Below are positions 22,760-35,300 of a stretch of DNA of 64,000 nucleotides, piece after piece. Location: positions 22,245,629 to 22,309,628 of the forward strand of contig CM053327.1 of the NCBI GenBank assembly GCA_028583605.1, written 5' to 3'. Made by a program: the position numbers and the translations under genes. This DNA comes from Dastarcus helophoroides (lineage: Eukaryota > Arthropoda > Insecta > Coleoptera > Bothrideridae). Each line of letters opens with the position of its first letter. The first letter of the stretch is position 1. Below the pieces are notes generated by a model. It saw only the letters and a list, made by a program, of their open reading frames with translations, had not been told where the DNA came from and made no database searches.

Positions 22760-23500
22760 TTCTACTAATATTTCCCTAAGTTTTTAACCATTTTTTTACC
22801 ATTTTAGATAAAGGTATTTTGTAAATATTTAACCTCTACAACTTCTTGATCTTGAATAACTACAAACGTTATTGATTTTAAAATCAGTCTGTATTATTAG
22901 CAAATGTAGACAGATAAATAGTATCGTATAAATTTGTTCTTAAGCCTCTTTTTTTGTTTCAGGTAAGTGTCTAATGAAGTAAATCCGACTTCAATAAAAG
23001 CCAAGTAAGAATGGAAGGGGATGATCGACAGTCCCGTAAAAATAGGTTGAATGAGCAAACCGACCAATTTTGTTAAAACTCTTACAAGAAGAAGGAAAGC
23101 CACACTAAGAAAAATTGTTTTCCGTTATCGAATTCTCATTTTCCCAAAGCGGGAACCTCAATTCACATCGCTTTTCTTTATTGGGGCAAGTGCCTTCGCT
23201 ACAATACATGTCTTCTCTTTAATAACATTTAAATTCTCGTAATGGTAAGTAATTGCTTTGAGAGCATGATTTTAGACAGAGTTAGTTCGCAACAAGAAAG
23301 GCGTTTAAATTATACAGATGTTCCACAAAATTTGTATACGGAGAACAAAAAAGTTAGTTTTCCAATATGTGACATACAATGTACGTACAGGATTAGTTTT
23401 CTTAATGGATACCTCCATTTTTAATTTTATTTTAATACTGATTCAAAAAATTAAAAAACTTGTGGTTCCATTTCTGCTTACGGACTGGCAGTAGCGTTGT
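22760..23500. other. AT-rich stretch
   Basis: No gene recognised. A lone TATACAGGGTAAACAAAAAT at about 23504 looks like another transposon end without a partner. Confidence 0.45.
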
Positions 23501-23553
23501 AAATATACAGGGTAAACAAAAATTAGACCTATTTAAATGGAATATCTTGTATA

Positions 23554-24925
23554 CAGGGTGGACCATAAGTAATGGTACATAGAGCAACAGTAGATTTTTC
23601 GTATAAAAATAACGTGATTTAGCTATATTTACCTTATACCAAAAGTTGATATTAACAGAGATACAGGGTGTCAAAATTGAAAAAAAAAAAAATTGTGATT
23701 TTTTCGCATAACTCATGAACACATTTCACTATAGACAAGAAATTTGACATAGAGGGCTTTCTTTGGTCAAGAAATTCTAATTTGCTAACAGATTGCCAGT
23801 AACTCATAGGGGGCGCCACCTGCGCTACCTTGTATTATTCTAAAGCATCATAACTTTTTTATGCCTTTATGTACACTCATTTTGAATAGATATTTTCATT
23901 TACCTACATTTTTTACGAAAAAAAAGTATTCTTTCTAAATGTTGATACAAGCAACGTTTTCAAGATATTCGCCTTCAAAGTTTGCTGTACGTTTATTTTA
24001 AGTTATGCAAATGTGAATTTTTCGCAGTAGGTTTCAAAATAAAAGTAATAAATCTGCCTCTAAAATAGTTTATTTCAAATATTACTCTACTGAGATTATT
24101 ATTACACATGTTTTTTTAAATTTCTAAAGCAAATTTAAATAAAATACCAGAACAAATTTTATTTAAAAAAATAAGTATATGGGAAATGGGAAATGACCTT
24201 TTTCATGTAAAGGGGTTGTAAACAATTAAAAATCTGGTTGTCTTTTATTGAAATTCATCTTCAAATATCTGCTTTGACCACCCAGACTATTAACATTTTC
24301 TTGTGTGGACTCAGAGAACATATCTCACATCTCTATGTTAGAAAATAAATTACGTCTTAATTTTTTGGATTTTCTTTATTGCGATTTTCAAAATTTAGGT
24401 AATAATATTATCAGCAAAGTAATATTTGACATAAATTAGTTTCAAAACTGTCTTATGATTACTTTTTTTTCAAGTCTACTTCGAAAATTTAATATCTTAG
24501 TAATTTAAAACCAAGGCACGTCAAGCTTTAAAGGCAAATATCTTGGAAACAGTTGCTCGTAGTAACTTTTAGAAAGTACACTTTTTTTACGCAAAAAATA
24601 TGGGGAACTGGAATAATCCATTTAAAATTAATATACGTGGCTGCACAAAAAAGTGATGATTTAGAATTGTGCCGGATAGCGTAGGTAGCGCCCCTATCAG
24701 CTATTGGTAATATGTTAGCAAATTACAGTTTGTCGACTTAAGAAACCCGCTTCTGCCAAATTTCGTGCCTATATTACAATTCATTCCATTAATTTTTTTC
24801 AACTTTGACACCCTGTATCTCTGTTAATATCAACTTTTGGTATAAGGTAAATGTAGCTAAATCACATTATTTTTATTCGAAAAATCCACCATTGCTCGGT
24901 GTACCATTACTTATGGTCCATCCTG
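23554..24925. mobile_element. Long palindromic TIR element (1.37 kb)
   Basis: The left end CAGGGTGGACCATAAGTAAT is mirrored by a right end whose reverse complement is CAGGATGGACCATAAGTAAT. Both abut TATA, fitting a TA target site. Complementarity runs for about 550 bp per arm: GATATTAACAGAGATACAGG (left, 23649), GGGGGCGCCACCTGCGCTAC (left, 23811; right arm GTAGGTAGCGCCCCTATCAG), and AAGATATTCGCCTTCAAAG (left) against AAGATATTTGCCTTTAAAG (reverse complement of right). Only about 290 bp near the centre (24110-24400) is unpaired. Two peptide frames, one per arm on opposite strands, share SVNINFWYKVN and VPLLMVHPVY because they are the same repeat, not genes. No transposase. Confidence 0.85.
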
Positions 24926-24929
24926 TATA

Positions 24930-27900
24930 TTTACAAATTCGAGTTCTGATTACAAATATATGCACATGTATCAGTTTACATGTTTTTGAGTTACATTAAT
25001 TTTATTGTGAATACATAGACGAAAACGATATTTTACAACTCGTAATGAATCAAAAAAGGAAGTAATCGGCAAATAAAACAAAATTTATGAGTTATTAAAC
25101 CAAATTGTAAAAAAGCCTTTTATAAAATAACCATAATTAATTTCCATACATTTCAAACAACTCCCAGTAAAATTAGACTGAATTTTTTTTGAAAAACTGA
25201 TACATCTACATATGTATAGTACCATATATTATATATATTTTTTCAAATTTGTTTTCTTAATCGTTCTATAGCTTTCACTAGTTCACTATAAAATTCTTCA
25301 TTGGGCGTCCTCCTCCCCCCATAAAGAGAAACAATTAAATTGATTGCAATGGTCCTATTTGCTAACTTGGGCGAATTTCAGGCCTAAATCCGTTGGATTA
25401 TTTTCTGTGGGAGAATACAGAAAGAAACGATGCCAATAAATCAAGTCTATATTTTATAGCAAGAACCCGATTGTATTTTTTAATATGATACATTATTTCA
25501 GCTGTTAAAATTTTTTTGTATATTTCAGTTACTAACGATTTCGTTGATGCAATATCTCACCAAACACTCATTGTATATTATACAAAATTCATATCGCCTA
25601 TTTCACGGCTTACCACGAATGACTATTTTCCCTGAAAGGGCTCCAATTTGCATTCGAGTCCGTGCACAAACACGAAAGGGTGGTTAATGGCTCTGATGGA
25701 CCGAACCAGATTGGACTTAATTAGCTGTTCTCTATGTTTACAAAAGGCGAAGGTCCAACGGATTACAATATACCTTCCTCTGATTTGATGGATTGGTGGA
25801 ATAAATACATTTTCAAATAAGTTTCTGCGATTTACACCTGAAAGGGGATCTTCAATACAATCGTCTTCAATTTTATGTTAATAATTGTTCAAATTTATTT
25901 ATATCATTAATATTGAAGGCTTTCGTGTCGCCATTTACGAGAATTTTTTTCAGAAAAATTTGAATTCAACTGTGTTAAATTTATCTCAGATAAAATTTTA
26001 TTATGGATATGTATATTAGCATGAATCACTTCCCTTTTTTTGCATCCAGACATCAAATTTTTTGACTACTCAAATCATTTTCACAAACTAAGCTTAAGGG
26101 AAACAGTAAAGAACATTATGTCTAATAACGGGGATTAAATAAAAAAATTATTTTATATTGACAATATATAGGCGATATTGAGTGAAAATATCACAGTGCA
26201 AGACTCATTGAACAGATACGAGTAACTAATAAACTAATATTTAACAATAATATAACTAATTATCTTTTATTTTAAACCGTATTTGAATGATTTGGAATTT
26301 TCAGTAAACCGCAGAAAAGTTTATTATACATATAGCAATTTAATATTCATTTTTAGACAAGAATATAGTTGTTTCAACCGTTAATGAGTTAAGGAATAAA
26401 ATACATATGTCAGCATATTTTAGGATTTTATATTCTTTTTTTTTTTAAACAAGATGTGCAAAAATAATCGATGTTATTGCCGAATTTAATTAAATTTTGT
26501 TGTTTGCTTATAAACTGGTGAGCACTGAACAAACTTAAATCTTAAACATGAGACAAAACTCGAAAACACAATGAGCTGTTTTCACTAAATCTGAGTCACG
26601 TGCATCATGAAAATGTATGTAATGCACTTCTACCTGTGCCGGAACGCCGGAAACCTAAGACAAATATGTACTTTGTATTAATTTTAAGCGACGCTCCTGT
26701 TACATGAAGACGTTTTCAGTGAGGCACTGCAATAACTTACATTGGGTTGTTAGAGAAAGTTTCCTGTAAACGTATGCAAGTCCCCCAGGTATCAGGCAAA
26801 GGACAGAATGGCAGAGCAGAGGGTAGATAATAAGTTTCAGAAGTTAATAGAGTATTGCAGGAGGTTATGCTGCAACAACGCGTAATTTAAGTTGGCTGTT
26901 ACACATGTTGCTGGCTTCTACACCTTGCGAAAGAGAAGGGGAAGCAGCTATCAGGAAAGTCTCATCTAATCCAGGACAAGCGAAAGCTGGGTGGATTTTC
27001 GGAAATTCCGTAGCGTAAACCTCGCGCCACTTTTATAGTAGTGGCTTTGACTCTACTGGATATAAAACCCTGTTTAAATTACGATCAGATCTAAGTGATT
27101 CCTCTGTCGCTGCAAAAACCTAAATACAGATGTTACTTCCAGACTAAATTGACTTCGTTTTATATCTAGTCGCGACGACTTCGGCTTTAAATGAAACTTT
27201 CAAATTGCTGTACCAAATTAAGACAATCTTTTACCCACCATTTTAATGAAAATCCGTTGCAATAAAATAAAACTGAAAAGCTTTTGCGCTTTATATCTTC
27301 AGTTTCTTGAGATGCTCAATTCGAAATCTACTCCTCGTTGTCTTTTAAAATAATGCGTATTTTACCAATGAATTTCATTTTCCCCTTTCACTTAAATTAT
27401 TTATTGGTTTTAAGATTGTAAATCAAATAGCTAAACATATTAGAGTAAGATTACCGCTTTATATTTAGGTATTTATAATAATATATTTAAAAGTTTATAT
27501 CTCATTTAATCAATATCTTTTGCTTCTAAGCAGTTTTGACCTGAACTTATCAAATTCATGTATACTACTTGTCTTGAAAATGTATCCATTTCCAGAAATT
27601 ATAACAATACAAAAGGTTATTTTTACAATAATTGTGTATTTAGTTTCCCCAACTGTATAACAAACGATAAAGCAGAACCTTCAATATTTAACAACTTTTT
27701 AAAACTTCATTGAAATCTTTATTTTAAAGTACAGTATTCGTTTATCGAACTTATTAAATTTTAAAGTACATTTCGACCTATGGTAAATCATATATGGATT
27801 GGCTGATGCCTCAAGTTTCAAGAAAGGGCCGTTATTTTTCTCTCGAGTTGGCCATCGCCATAATATAAACTGACAGATCCCATTATTTACTGTGAAACAA

Positions 27901-28250
27901 CAACGGTAAAGTAACAAACCCTGTAAGAAAAGAAAAGAGAAAAGTGATGTTATCTACCCCTAAAAATACATCAGCTCTTATGATGTCATTTATTACTAAA
28001 GTCAACCTATCTGCACAGGTGGCGCTTTTGATGTCTGTATTTCCATTTCGGTGGAAGCAAATTTTAATGATGTGTCATATTTCCGGACTAGCAGAGATTC
28101 GCATCACACCCATCTTAAAATCGAGGGAAAATTTTGTAGTAGGCCCTGAAATTGCTTTATATTCATACTGCCTGCATGGCAAATTTCGAAGAAAAACATT
28201 TTATTTTTGATATCACTTGATTTACTCGGAGATATACATAAATATACATT
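24930..28250. other. 3.3 kb without recognisable genes
   Basis: Mostly AT-rich. Less AT-rich patches at 25590-25800 and 26560-27080 contain no long open frame and no repeat I could match. They could be unique host sequence. The 27944-28210 open frame has no known family. Confidence 0.45.
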
Positions 28251-28251
28251 A

Positions 28252-28362
28252 TTACGGTAAAGCTCAATAGCTCCTACAATTTCTTTGATAATAAAATCTT
28301 TTTGGTATGAATGTGCACTAGAATGAGAGACCGGTTGTAAAATTATTTTTCATTCTACAGTT
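28252..28362 (+). repeat. Interspersed repeat, copy 2 (pair with 14569-14675)
   Basis: It shares GGTAAAGCTCAATAGCTCC, TACAATTTCTT, TTTTTGGTATGAA and TAAAATTATTTTT in the same order with the copy at 14569. A GTACAGGGCGGTGCACC end follows at 28371. Confidence 0.5.
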
Positions 28363-28845
28363 GGAAACTGTACAGGGCGGTGCACCAACGAGGCCTTTAA
28401 AAAAAATCCTATACATTTTTCTACTTCCACATGTTTTGTTTTCATTACAACTTGGTAGTAAGATAGATAAGCGATATCACTCTACAAAATGCATATAACT
28501 CATATACAGGACGACAATTTGAAAAGCAGCATCGGGAATATCTCCTAGACAATCTAGACATAGTGCCTTGGGCCATCTCTCCTCTATGGCCATCATCCCT
28601 AGAGTTACCCTATACACTAACTAGTGCAGTTGAGTGATAAATAGTTTTACTCAAAGCTAGTGCTCATATGAAATTTGCCAATACGGTCTGCGTCAAGTAA
28701 AATGTCATTTTTAATTTTTAAAACGATAGAATTAGCTGTCTAATTGGCATACCCGTTTTATATTTATGGCTTGGATGTTTGTAGTCGTATGAACTACTGA
28801 CTGGTAACAAATATACTTATAAATTTTAGATTTTTTTATTTATTA

Positions 28846-31300
28846 GACGTAGCATACAGCATCTTATCAATAACGCTGGGGTTGTCTTTCTCGGTGACTT
28901 TAACGTACACAACATCCCCCGGTTAAGGTTTTCTTGTCGAACTGACGACGCGGGAAGGGTGGCAGAGGCTTTCGCCATCACTTGTGGATTATCTCAATTA
29001 GTTGAGAAACCCACAAGAATTCCTGATGTAGATACCCATCAACCTAATCTACTCGACCTTTTCCTTACAAATTCACCAAATTCGTCTAAATTTTTGTGAC
29101 ATCATCGCTTGAAAATTCGGATCACAAGCTTGTAGCAGCCTCTCGCTCGTTTCATATATCACCGCCTTCCCTGACGCAGTCCCGTAGGGTTTGGCATTTT
29201 AACTCTGCAAACTGGGAAGAATTAAGAGACTTCTTTGCATCTTTCCCATGGCAGGAAGTCTGCTTTAACTCAGACAACCCTTCCTTAGTCGCCGATTCTA
29301 TCACGAAAACTATCCTATTTGGTATGGAATGTTCAATTTCCCACGGCCAAAAGAAGTCTGCCTCCAGTAAATCTTGGTTCAGTAAAAAATGTGCTATATC
29401 TGTCTTCTGCAAAAATTGCGCATATCGTCGTTGGCGAAATAATCCCTCAGTCGAGACTCGGACCATATTTGTTGATGCACGAAATTCTTGTAAATAAGTT
29501 ATTGATGAGGCAAAAGGTGACTTTGATCGGAAAAAGGGCCAGAGGCTTATTAACTGTCCGAACGTTCCAGGTCCTTTTGGGGATTTGCAAAGTCGTTTGG
29601 AAAGAGTTTTACATCTTCAAATTTTCCACCTTTACTCGATGAAAATGGCAATATTGCTACTACCTCCAAAGAAAAGGCTGACATGTTAACCTTAATATTT
29701 CGCAAAATTTACAATCTTGATTCCTGAAACGCAGAACTTCCTATTCTTCCTAAGGTTGGCACTTCGAGCCTGAAGTTGTTTCCAGACAACGCACAATCAG
29801 GAAGATTCTCCTTGAGCTCGATACCTCGAAAACTTCTGGCCTTGATGGTATTCCCGCTGTTGTTCTGGAAATCTGCTAGGGTGCAGCCTATCCCTAAAAA
29901 GGGAAAAAGGAATCTGGCTAACAAGCATCGCCCTATGCCTTTGTTACCCGTTATGTCTAAAGTGATGGAAAAGGTTATCAACATCGAGATTCTCAAATAC
30001 CTGGAGAAAAATAGAATCATCTCCGACAGACAATACGGTTTTAGGCAACAACTGGCTGGTTCCACTGGCATATGTTACTCATATCTGTAACTCAGCTATG
30101 ACAAAACAGGGTGAGACTAGGATTGTGGCATTGGTTATCTTAAAGGCTTTCGACAGAGTCTGGCACCGATCTCTTCTCTCCAAATTAACATCTTATGGTT
30201 TTCCTCCTGGACTCTGTCATTTGATATCCAATTTTCTTGCTGACAGATCTCTTCAGGTCGTCGTCGATGGCATCTCATTCGGGAAATTTGCGATTAACAC
30301 AGGGTTGCATCAGGGATCTGTTCTGTCTCCTACTCTATTTCTGTTACTCATAAACGATCTCTGAGCTTCAACTTCCAATCCTATATACAGCTACGCAGAT
30401 GTTAGTAACCTTGTGTCATCTTTTTTCTCCGACAAAACATTATCTATCACTGCTTCCAATCGACTAAGGAAACAGCACATACAGACGATGAATCGAGATC
30501 TCGGGATTATTCTGGAATGAGTCAAGAACAATTTGGTCGACTTTAACGCTTCAAAAACTCAAGCCGCGATTTTCTCTAAAAAACATAAAGGGATAATGCA
30601 ACAAACATACTAATGTATGGTAAAATCCTTCCGATGGGATCTAATCTATCTATCCTAGGAGTGAATGCGGGCACTAACTTCTCTTGGGACGATCATGTGC
30701 GTGCCATTGCCAAATCGGCCTCTTAGAAGTTAGGCTTTCTTTTCAGAGCTAAAAAGTACTTCACATCTCATCAGCTATTTACACTATACAAAGCCCAAGT
30801 TAGGCCAACACTAGAATACTGTTCTAATGTTTGGAGTTCAGCCTCAAAGCACACTTTAGCTCTCTTGGATTCAATTTAAAGAAGAGCAATTCGCCTAATT
30901 GATGACGAGAGCCTGACCCATTTTCTCGAAACTCTAGAGCACAGGCGTATGGTTGGTGACTTGTCTCTTTTCTACAAGTACTATCATGGAAGATGCTCGC
31001 AGGAACTAATAGGATTGATCTTCCCAAGGGTAAGATTCTTGGGGTATACTAGACAGCCGGAGACAGCAAATTCCTGTGTGGTCCAGCTTGACACAGTGAG
31101 GACTTCTGTCTACGGAGACTCTTTTTTCTATAGAACTTCCAAGTTATGGAACTTGTTACCGAAAGGAATTTTCCCCGAAAATTACAACCTATCCTTGTTC
31201 AAGAAGGCGGTTCATCGCCATCTATCCTTGTTTCCGCATCCTACTCGCAGTGCTTTGAAAGCATAATGGGGTTACCCTTTGCGAGTGGATTAAACTTTAA
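28846..31300 (+). mobile_element. Jockey/CR1-like non-LTR retrotransposon, copy 1 (endonuclease end to 3' tail)
   Basis: It starts inside an APE-type endonuclease: VVFLGDFNVHN (28885-28917), DAGRVAEAFA, GLSQLVEKPTRIPDVDTHQP and LLDLFLTN, then after a frameshift NSDHKLVAA (29115-29140, the SDH catalytic triad region). The reverse transcriptase follows: QPIPKKGKRNLANKHRPM (29886-29939), FDRVWHRSLLSKL (motif A, 30149-30187), GLHQGSVLSPTLF (motif B, 30303-30341) and YADVSNL (motif C, 30392). The second catalytic Asp of YADD is Val here. The 3' part reads ILPMGSNLSILGV, YKAQVRPTLEYCSNVW and TSKLWNLLPKGIFP, ending in LFPHPTRSALKA at 31266. Multiple stops and frameshifts. ORF1 and the start of ORF2 are missing. 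It ends in a short A-rich tail near 31300. There is no RNase H. Confidence 0.9.
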
Positions 31301-31642
31301 AAAAAATGTCATATATTTGGTTATTACTTTACCTCCGTACACCTTACAATTTACCAAAGAAAATATTTTAATACCTGATTTTTCAGTGCCGGGTTACTAC
31401 ATTGCATCCGAACCGAAATGTGACAAGTGAAACATACGATACATTATTATCGCAGAAATCAAAAGTCAAGTCAGACAAGTTTTACGATAAAATTTAAGAC
31501 CTGGCCATTGACACGCGACACTTTTTGACAACTTCTTTTTGAAATGTTATTTCTTATTATTTTTTTTTCTTCCTAAAACCTTATTTGTGTTTTTATTGGA
31601 CCATAGTCGTAGAAAAAATAATCTCGAGCAGATTGTCCATAT

Positions 31643-31704
31643 CGCACTCAAAGGTTTGAGCACTGCCTCTTACCGGTGTCGTGCTCAAATTTCGTTCTAG
31701 TGCG
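31643..31704. repeat. Imperfect inverted repeat (stem-loop)
   Basis: GCACTCAAAGGTTTGAGCAC and the later GTGCTCAAATTTCGTTCTAG with TGC can pair around GCCTCTTACCGGTGTC. Significance unknown. Confidence 0.45.
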
Positions 31705-32670
31705 TTCAGACACGCTCTTGTTATCCAAACTAATATTTATATTACAAAATTCTGAATAAACTTATATAAAACAATATGGGTCTGCAAGTATAGTTTCTGA
31801 AATATTTGGAAAAAAATAACATCAAAATTGAATATAATTTGGAAATGATTTTATTTTTAATGTGGATTACTTCAGTGTATGCCGTTCTGAGAAAGTGGTG
31901 CAAATTTATCTAAACAATGATGTTTCGATGTTATACAGGCTGATTATCAAACGCGAAGAGACATACTTCTTCAAAATTCAAAAACACACCTTCTGAATTA
32001 TATTGTACTTTTGTCAAGCAACAACTTTTGTTGATCTGTTGAATCTGAGTTTGTGGCAATTAACTACTAACTGACACTTGCTCTTTCCACTTAAGACAAC
32101 ACAAACTAAAGTCATGGCTGAACTTAACATAATGAACATAATTCAGGAATTAAACTACTAAAGAGAAGTAAGGGAATTTATTCTTTTTGGAAAAACAATA
32201 AAAGGAAAAGTTCATTGGTTGGTGTCAAGGTGTAGATAAAGAGAAAAAAAGTTTAAATAAAAAGTTTATAAAATTCAGATCCAAAGATCTTGCAAAAATT
32301 GTACAAACCTAACTTAATCCATTCGGTCGTGTATACATTATTCTGTACCGGGGAAACCTCATACTAGTCCAGGAGAGAATTCGTCCTCTGAAATTCTTAC
32401 CTGCTGTTTTCGGGAGACAAATCCACCTATTTGATAGTTTCTCGTCTGCAGGAGGTAATTAGCAGCAAAAGAAAACAACTCCTTGGTACCCATTTTCGCT
32501 GTATTGTATAACCGTCGTCTGGTGTATCCATTTTTCACTTAGAGGAGTTTAGTTAGTTGCCTACATTTTGGAAAATCGTATCGTATTTTCTCTTCATTTC
32601 GCAGACAGTAAAAGTTAGTAGTTACCTCTGGGGAAACGAAATCTATCACGTATCATATACATTATAAGGA
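31705..32670. other. AT-rich stretch
   Basis: No gene or repeat recognised. Confidence 0.45.
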
Positions 32671-32671
32671 T

Positions 32672-32901
32672 AGAAATACAAATCTTGTCCTCTGAAACCA
32701 AGAAAGATCTAAAAACACAACAAAGTTTGCTCTAACGCCAAGCTATCATCTTCGGAGGGACACTCTCTGAAGATGACAGCTTGGCTATCGAAACGCATTA
32801 GAGCAATCTTTGCTGTGTTTTTCAATCTTTTTTGGTTTCAGGGGACAAGAATTGTATTTCAATTTTTGAAAATAATCAAGGACCAGTCCGTTCCACTAAA
32901 A
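32672..32901. mobile_element. Foldback repeat, copy B
   Basis: The left arm (GAAATACAAATCTTGTCCTC to CCAAGCTATCATCTTC) and the right arm (CTGAAGATGACAGCTTGGCT to GACAAGAATTGTATTTCAAT) are reverse complements with almost no spacer (GGAGGGACACTCT). The one-sided tail AATCAAGGACCAGTCCGTTC follows on the right only. The left arm has lost the AACGCGTTTCGATAG block that the right arm keeps. Confidence 0.85.
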
Positions 32902-32904
32902 TTA

Positions 32905-34715
32905 TAATGATATTTTGTACCACCATCATTGCTTTCTTTAAATCTATCGAATATCACCATCATTCTCTAGTGGGAAAAAATGCGACAGCTCCTTATCTAG
33001 AAAGAAATGCATTAAATTATAATTTAATAGAAAGTGAAGTTTTTTAGCATTTACTAGATTTTATCATATTATATTTTTGTTTCTATTTGGATATTTTTAT
33101 ACTGAGGCCCGAACCCTAACAATTATATTTTATTGTCGGAAAAACAAGGTCGATATTTAAAACCTATCCCTATTTAATTAAATTAACCTAAAAACCTAAA
33201 CAAAATGATAATATACCTACTCTACACCAATAAGTTTTAAAATATTTGTTTGAAGGTTTTGTAAACTTTATCACGCAAATTTCCTGTGCTTTAAGAAACT
33301 GATTAATAATTTTGTATTTTTGGAGAATACCAACGGTAAATATTGATTTCTCATAATTAATTTATGTTTAGAGAGGTTTTGCTTTTAGCAACTCATATTT
33401 CTTCATGATTTATCTTCCCCATTATTAAACAAAACAAACCATCAAGAGTAGCAGAATCGTTGGTTACATTATAATGTGATTTCTTTTCATGCGATGTTAA
33501 TCTTATGTTTATTCCTTCATACTATACAGAGTGTTTTCAAAAGAATGTGATACCGGCGAATCCAGAGCTAAAAAGAACACGTTAGCAGTTTTAATTTGAA
33601 AACCAGAAAAGGTATTAAAGTCAAATTTCGAAAAAAATTTTTGCTAATACATATGAAACTTTTCGACAATTTTTCCAAAATGTCTGCTCCTTCAACTTAT
33701 TAAGTTTGACAAAAAATGATTGTTTAAAAATACGTATCAGATAGCCTACTTTATTTTAAAACTTTCACACTTTCTACTTTTTTTCTTTAGAACTAAACCT
33801 TTATTTAAAAAAAAATCTGTCATTGGCGCGATTCGGATGCATATGGTAATACATTCTGCTCATGTGGCCCATTTTTTTTTAATTTAGATAAAACTTGCCC
33901 ACACGAGTGGCGTTAAGGGAGTGCAACAAATGCTACAGCATAAACGCTCCCAAAAAAATGGATGGTTTTCTTAGTTTTTTTAGTTGCTAAAAATATTTTG
34001 AACACAAGATTTGGCACATTTTTATTGCATAAAAATAGTTAGAAGCCCTTATCAGTGACTTGCACGGGGCTCCGATACCATAATTTTTCCCATGTTATTG
34101 TACAAAATCTGTGAAAGCACCCGCAGCAGAAATTAGCATCTTAATTGCCTACTTAAATTTTTTTCAATCACAAACATGCAACTTGTAATACAAATATTTA
34201 TGAATTTAATTTTTGCTTAAATAAATGGTTGGTCTTAAGACAAAAATGCAAAAGCTCAGATTTTATCAAAAATTTAAATTCTAACCAAAAATAATTTAGG
34301 GACTTATTTCAACGCTCTCTGAAGAGTAGAAATTTAAAAAAAATCGATAGAAAGTTGCGCAGGTATTAATAAAAAAATGTATAAAATTTGAATTAATACC
34401 TTGGTTGGTTTTTAAATAACAACCGCTTTTCTATATTTTTTTGGTAACTTTGGAGAAATGTATCTCCTAACGGGTGAACATTATACAGGGTTTTTTTTGC
34501 CAAACGTGTTATTCTAAGCTTTAAATATTACTTTTGAAAGCATCCTGAACATTTAAAAAACGATATTGTACTTTTTTGCACCTTATATTTTGGATTGTGT
34601 TAGAAGCGTTAAATAAAGAACAGATGCTTAAATAAAATGCTAGTGCAATTGATTATTCTTAACCCTATTTAACAGACTTGTTCGCTATTCACACCTGAGA
34701 CAGAATGTTTAACAG
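32905..34715. other. AT-rich stretch with isolated transposon-like ends
   Basis: TATACAGAGTGTTTTCAAAA at about 33524 and TATACAGGGTTTTTTTTGCC at 34482 look like TA-flanked element ends, but they point the same way and do not pair. No gene recognised. Confidence 0.4.
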
Positions 34716-34720
34716 TAAAT

Positions 34721-35300
34721 AAAAATTGAAATACAAATCTTGTCCCCAACACAACAAAGGTTGCTCTAACGCGTTTCGATAGTCAAGCTATCATCTTTAA
34801 TTCTAAAATTAACACGCATGCGCATCTAATTGTGCACGTCGTAGTGTCAAGTGTTGCTCGACATGCTTTTGAATTAGATCATAGGATAGATAATAATAAT
34901 AAACTGTTAAGAGTAGTTAATGAGAATTCTATGTTAAATGCATGTGAAATGTGAAAGCTTAACCATTATAAGGCTGGAGACAACCTTATGAATGGTTGCG
35001 CTGGGCCTTTAGGCCATTCATCTCTGTTAAAAATAGTTAAGGTTGATAGATAAGGAATTGTGACACTACGACGTGTATAATTAGATGCGCATGCGCGTTC
35101 GGATGCGGTCAATCATGAACGAAGTGAATATTCTTAATTTTAGGATTAGGTGTTAGTACCTCTCTGAAGATGATATCTTGGCTGTCGAAACACGTTAGAG
35201 CAACCCTTCTTGTGTTTTCTAATCTTTCTTGGTTTCATGGGACAAGATTTGTATTTTAGTTTTTGAAGATAACCAAGCACCAGTCCATTCTAACAAAATA
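34721..35300. mobile_element. Foldback repeat, copy C, with an inner nested palindrome
   Basis: Outer arms: AAAAATTGAAATACAAATCT to CAAGCTATCATCTTT on the left, CTGAAGATGATATCTTGGCT to GACAAGATTTGTATTTTAG on the right, then the family tail. Inside lies a second inverted pair: TTAACACGCATGCGCATCTA with TGCACGTCGTAGTGTCA (34808-34852) against TGACACTACGACGTGTATAA and TTAGATGCGCATGCGCGTT (35060-35100). About 200 bp of unrelated sequence separates the inner arms. Confidence 0.8.

Noticed and set aside
23432..24999. Two similar proteins on opposite strands sharing SVNINFWYKVN
   Set aside because: They are the two arms of one palindromic repeat read in opposite directions, not paralogous genes.
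33524..34500. TIR transposon between two TATACAG ends
   Set aside because: The two ends are in the same orientation and the adjoining sequences do not match, so they cannot be the termini of one element.
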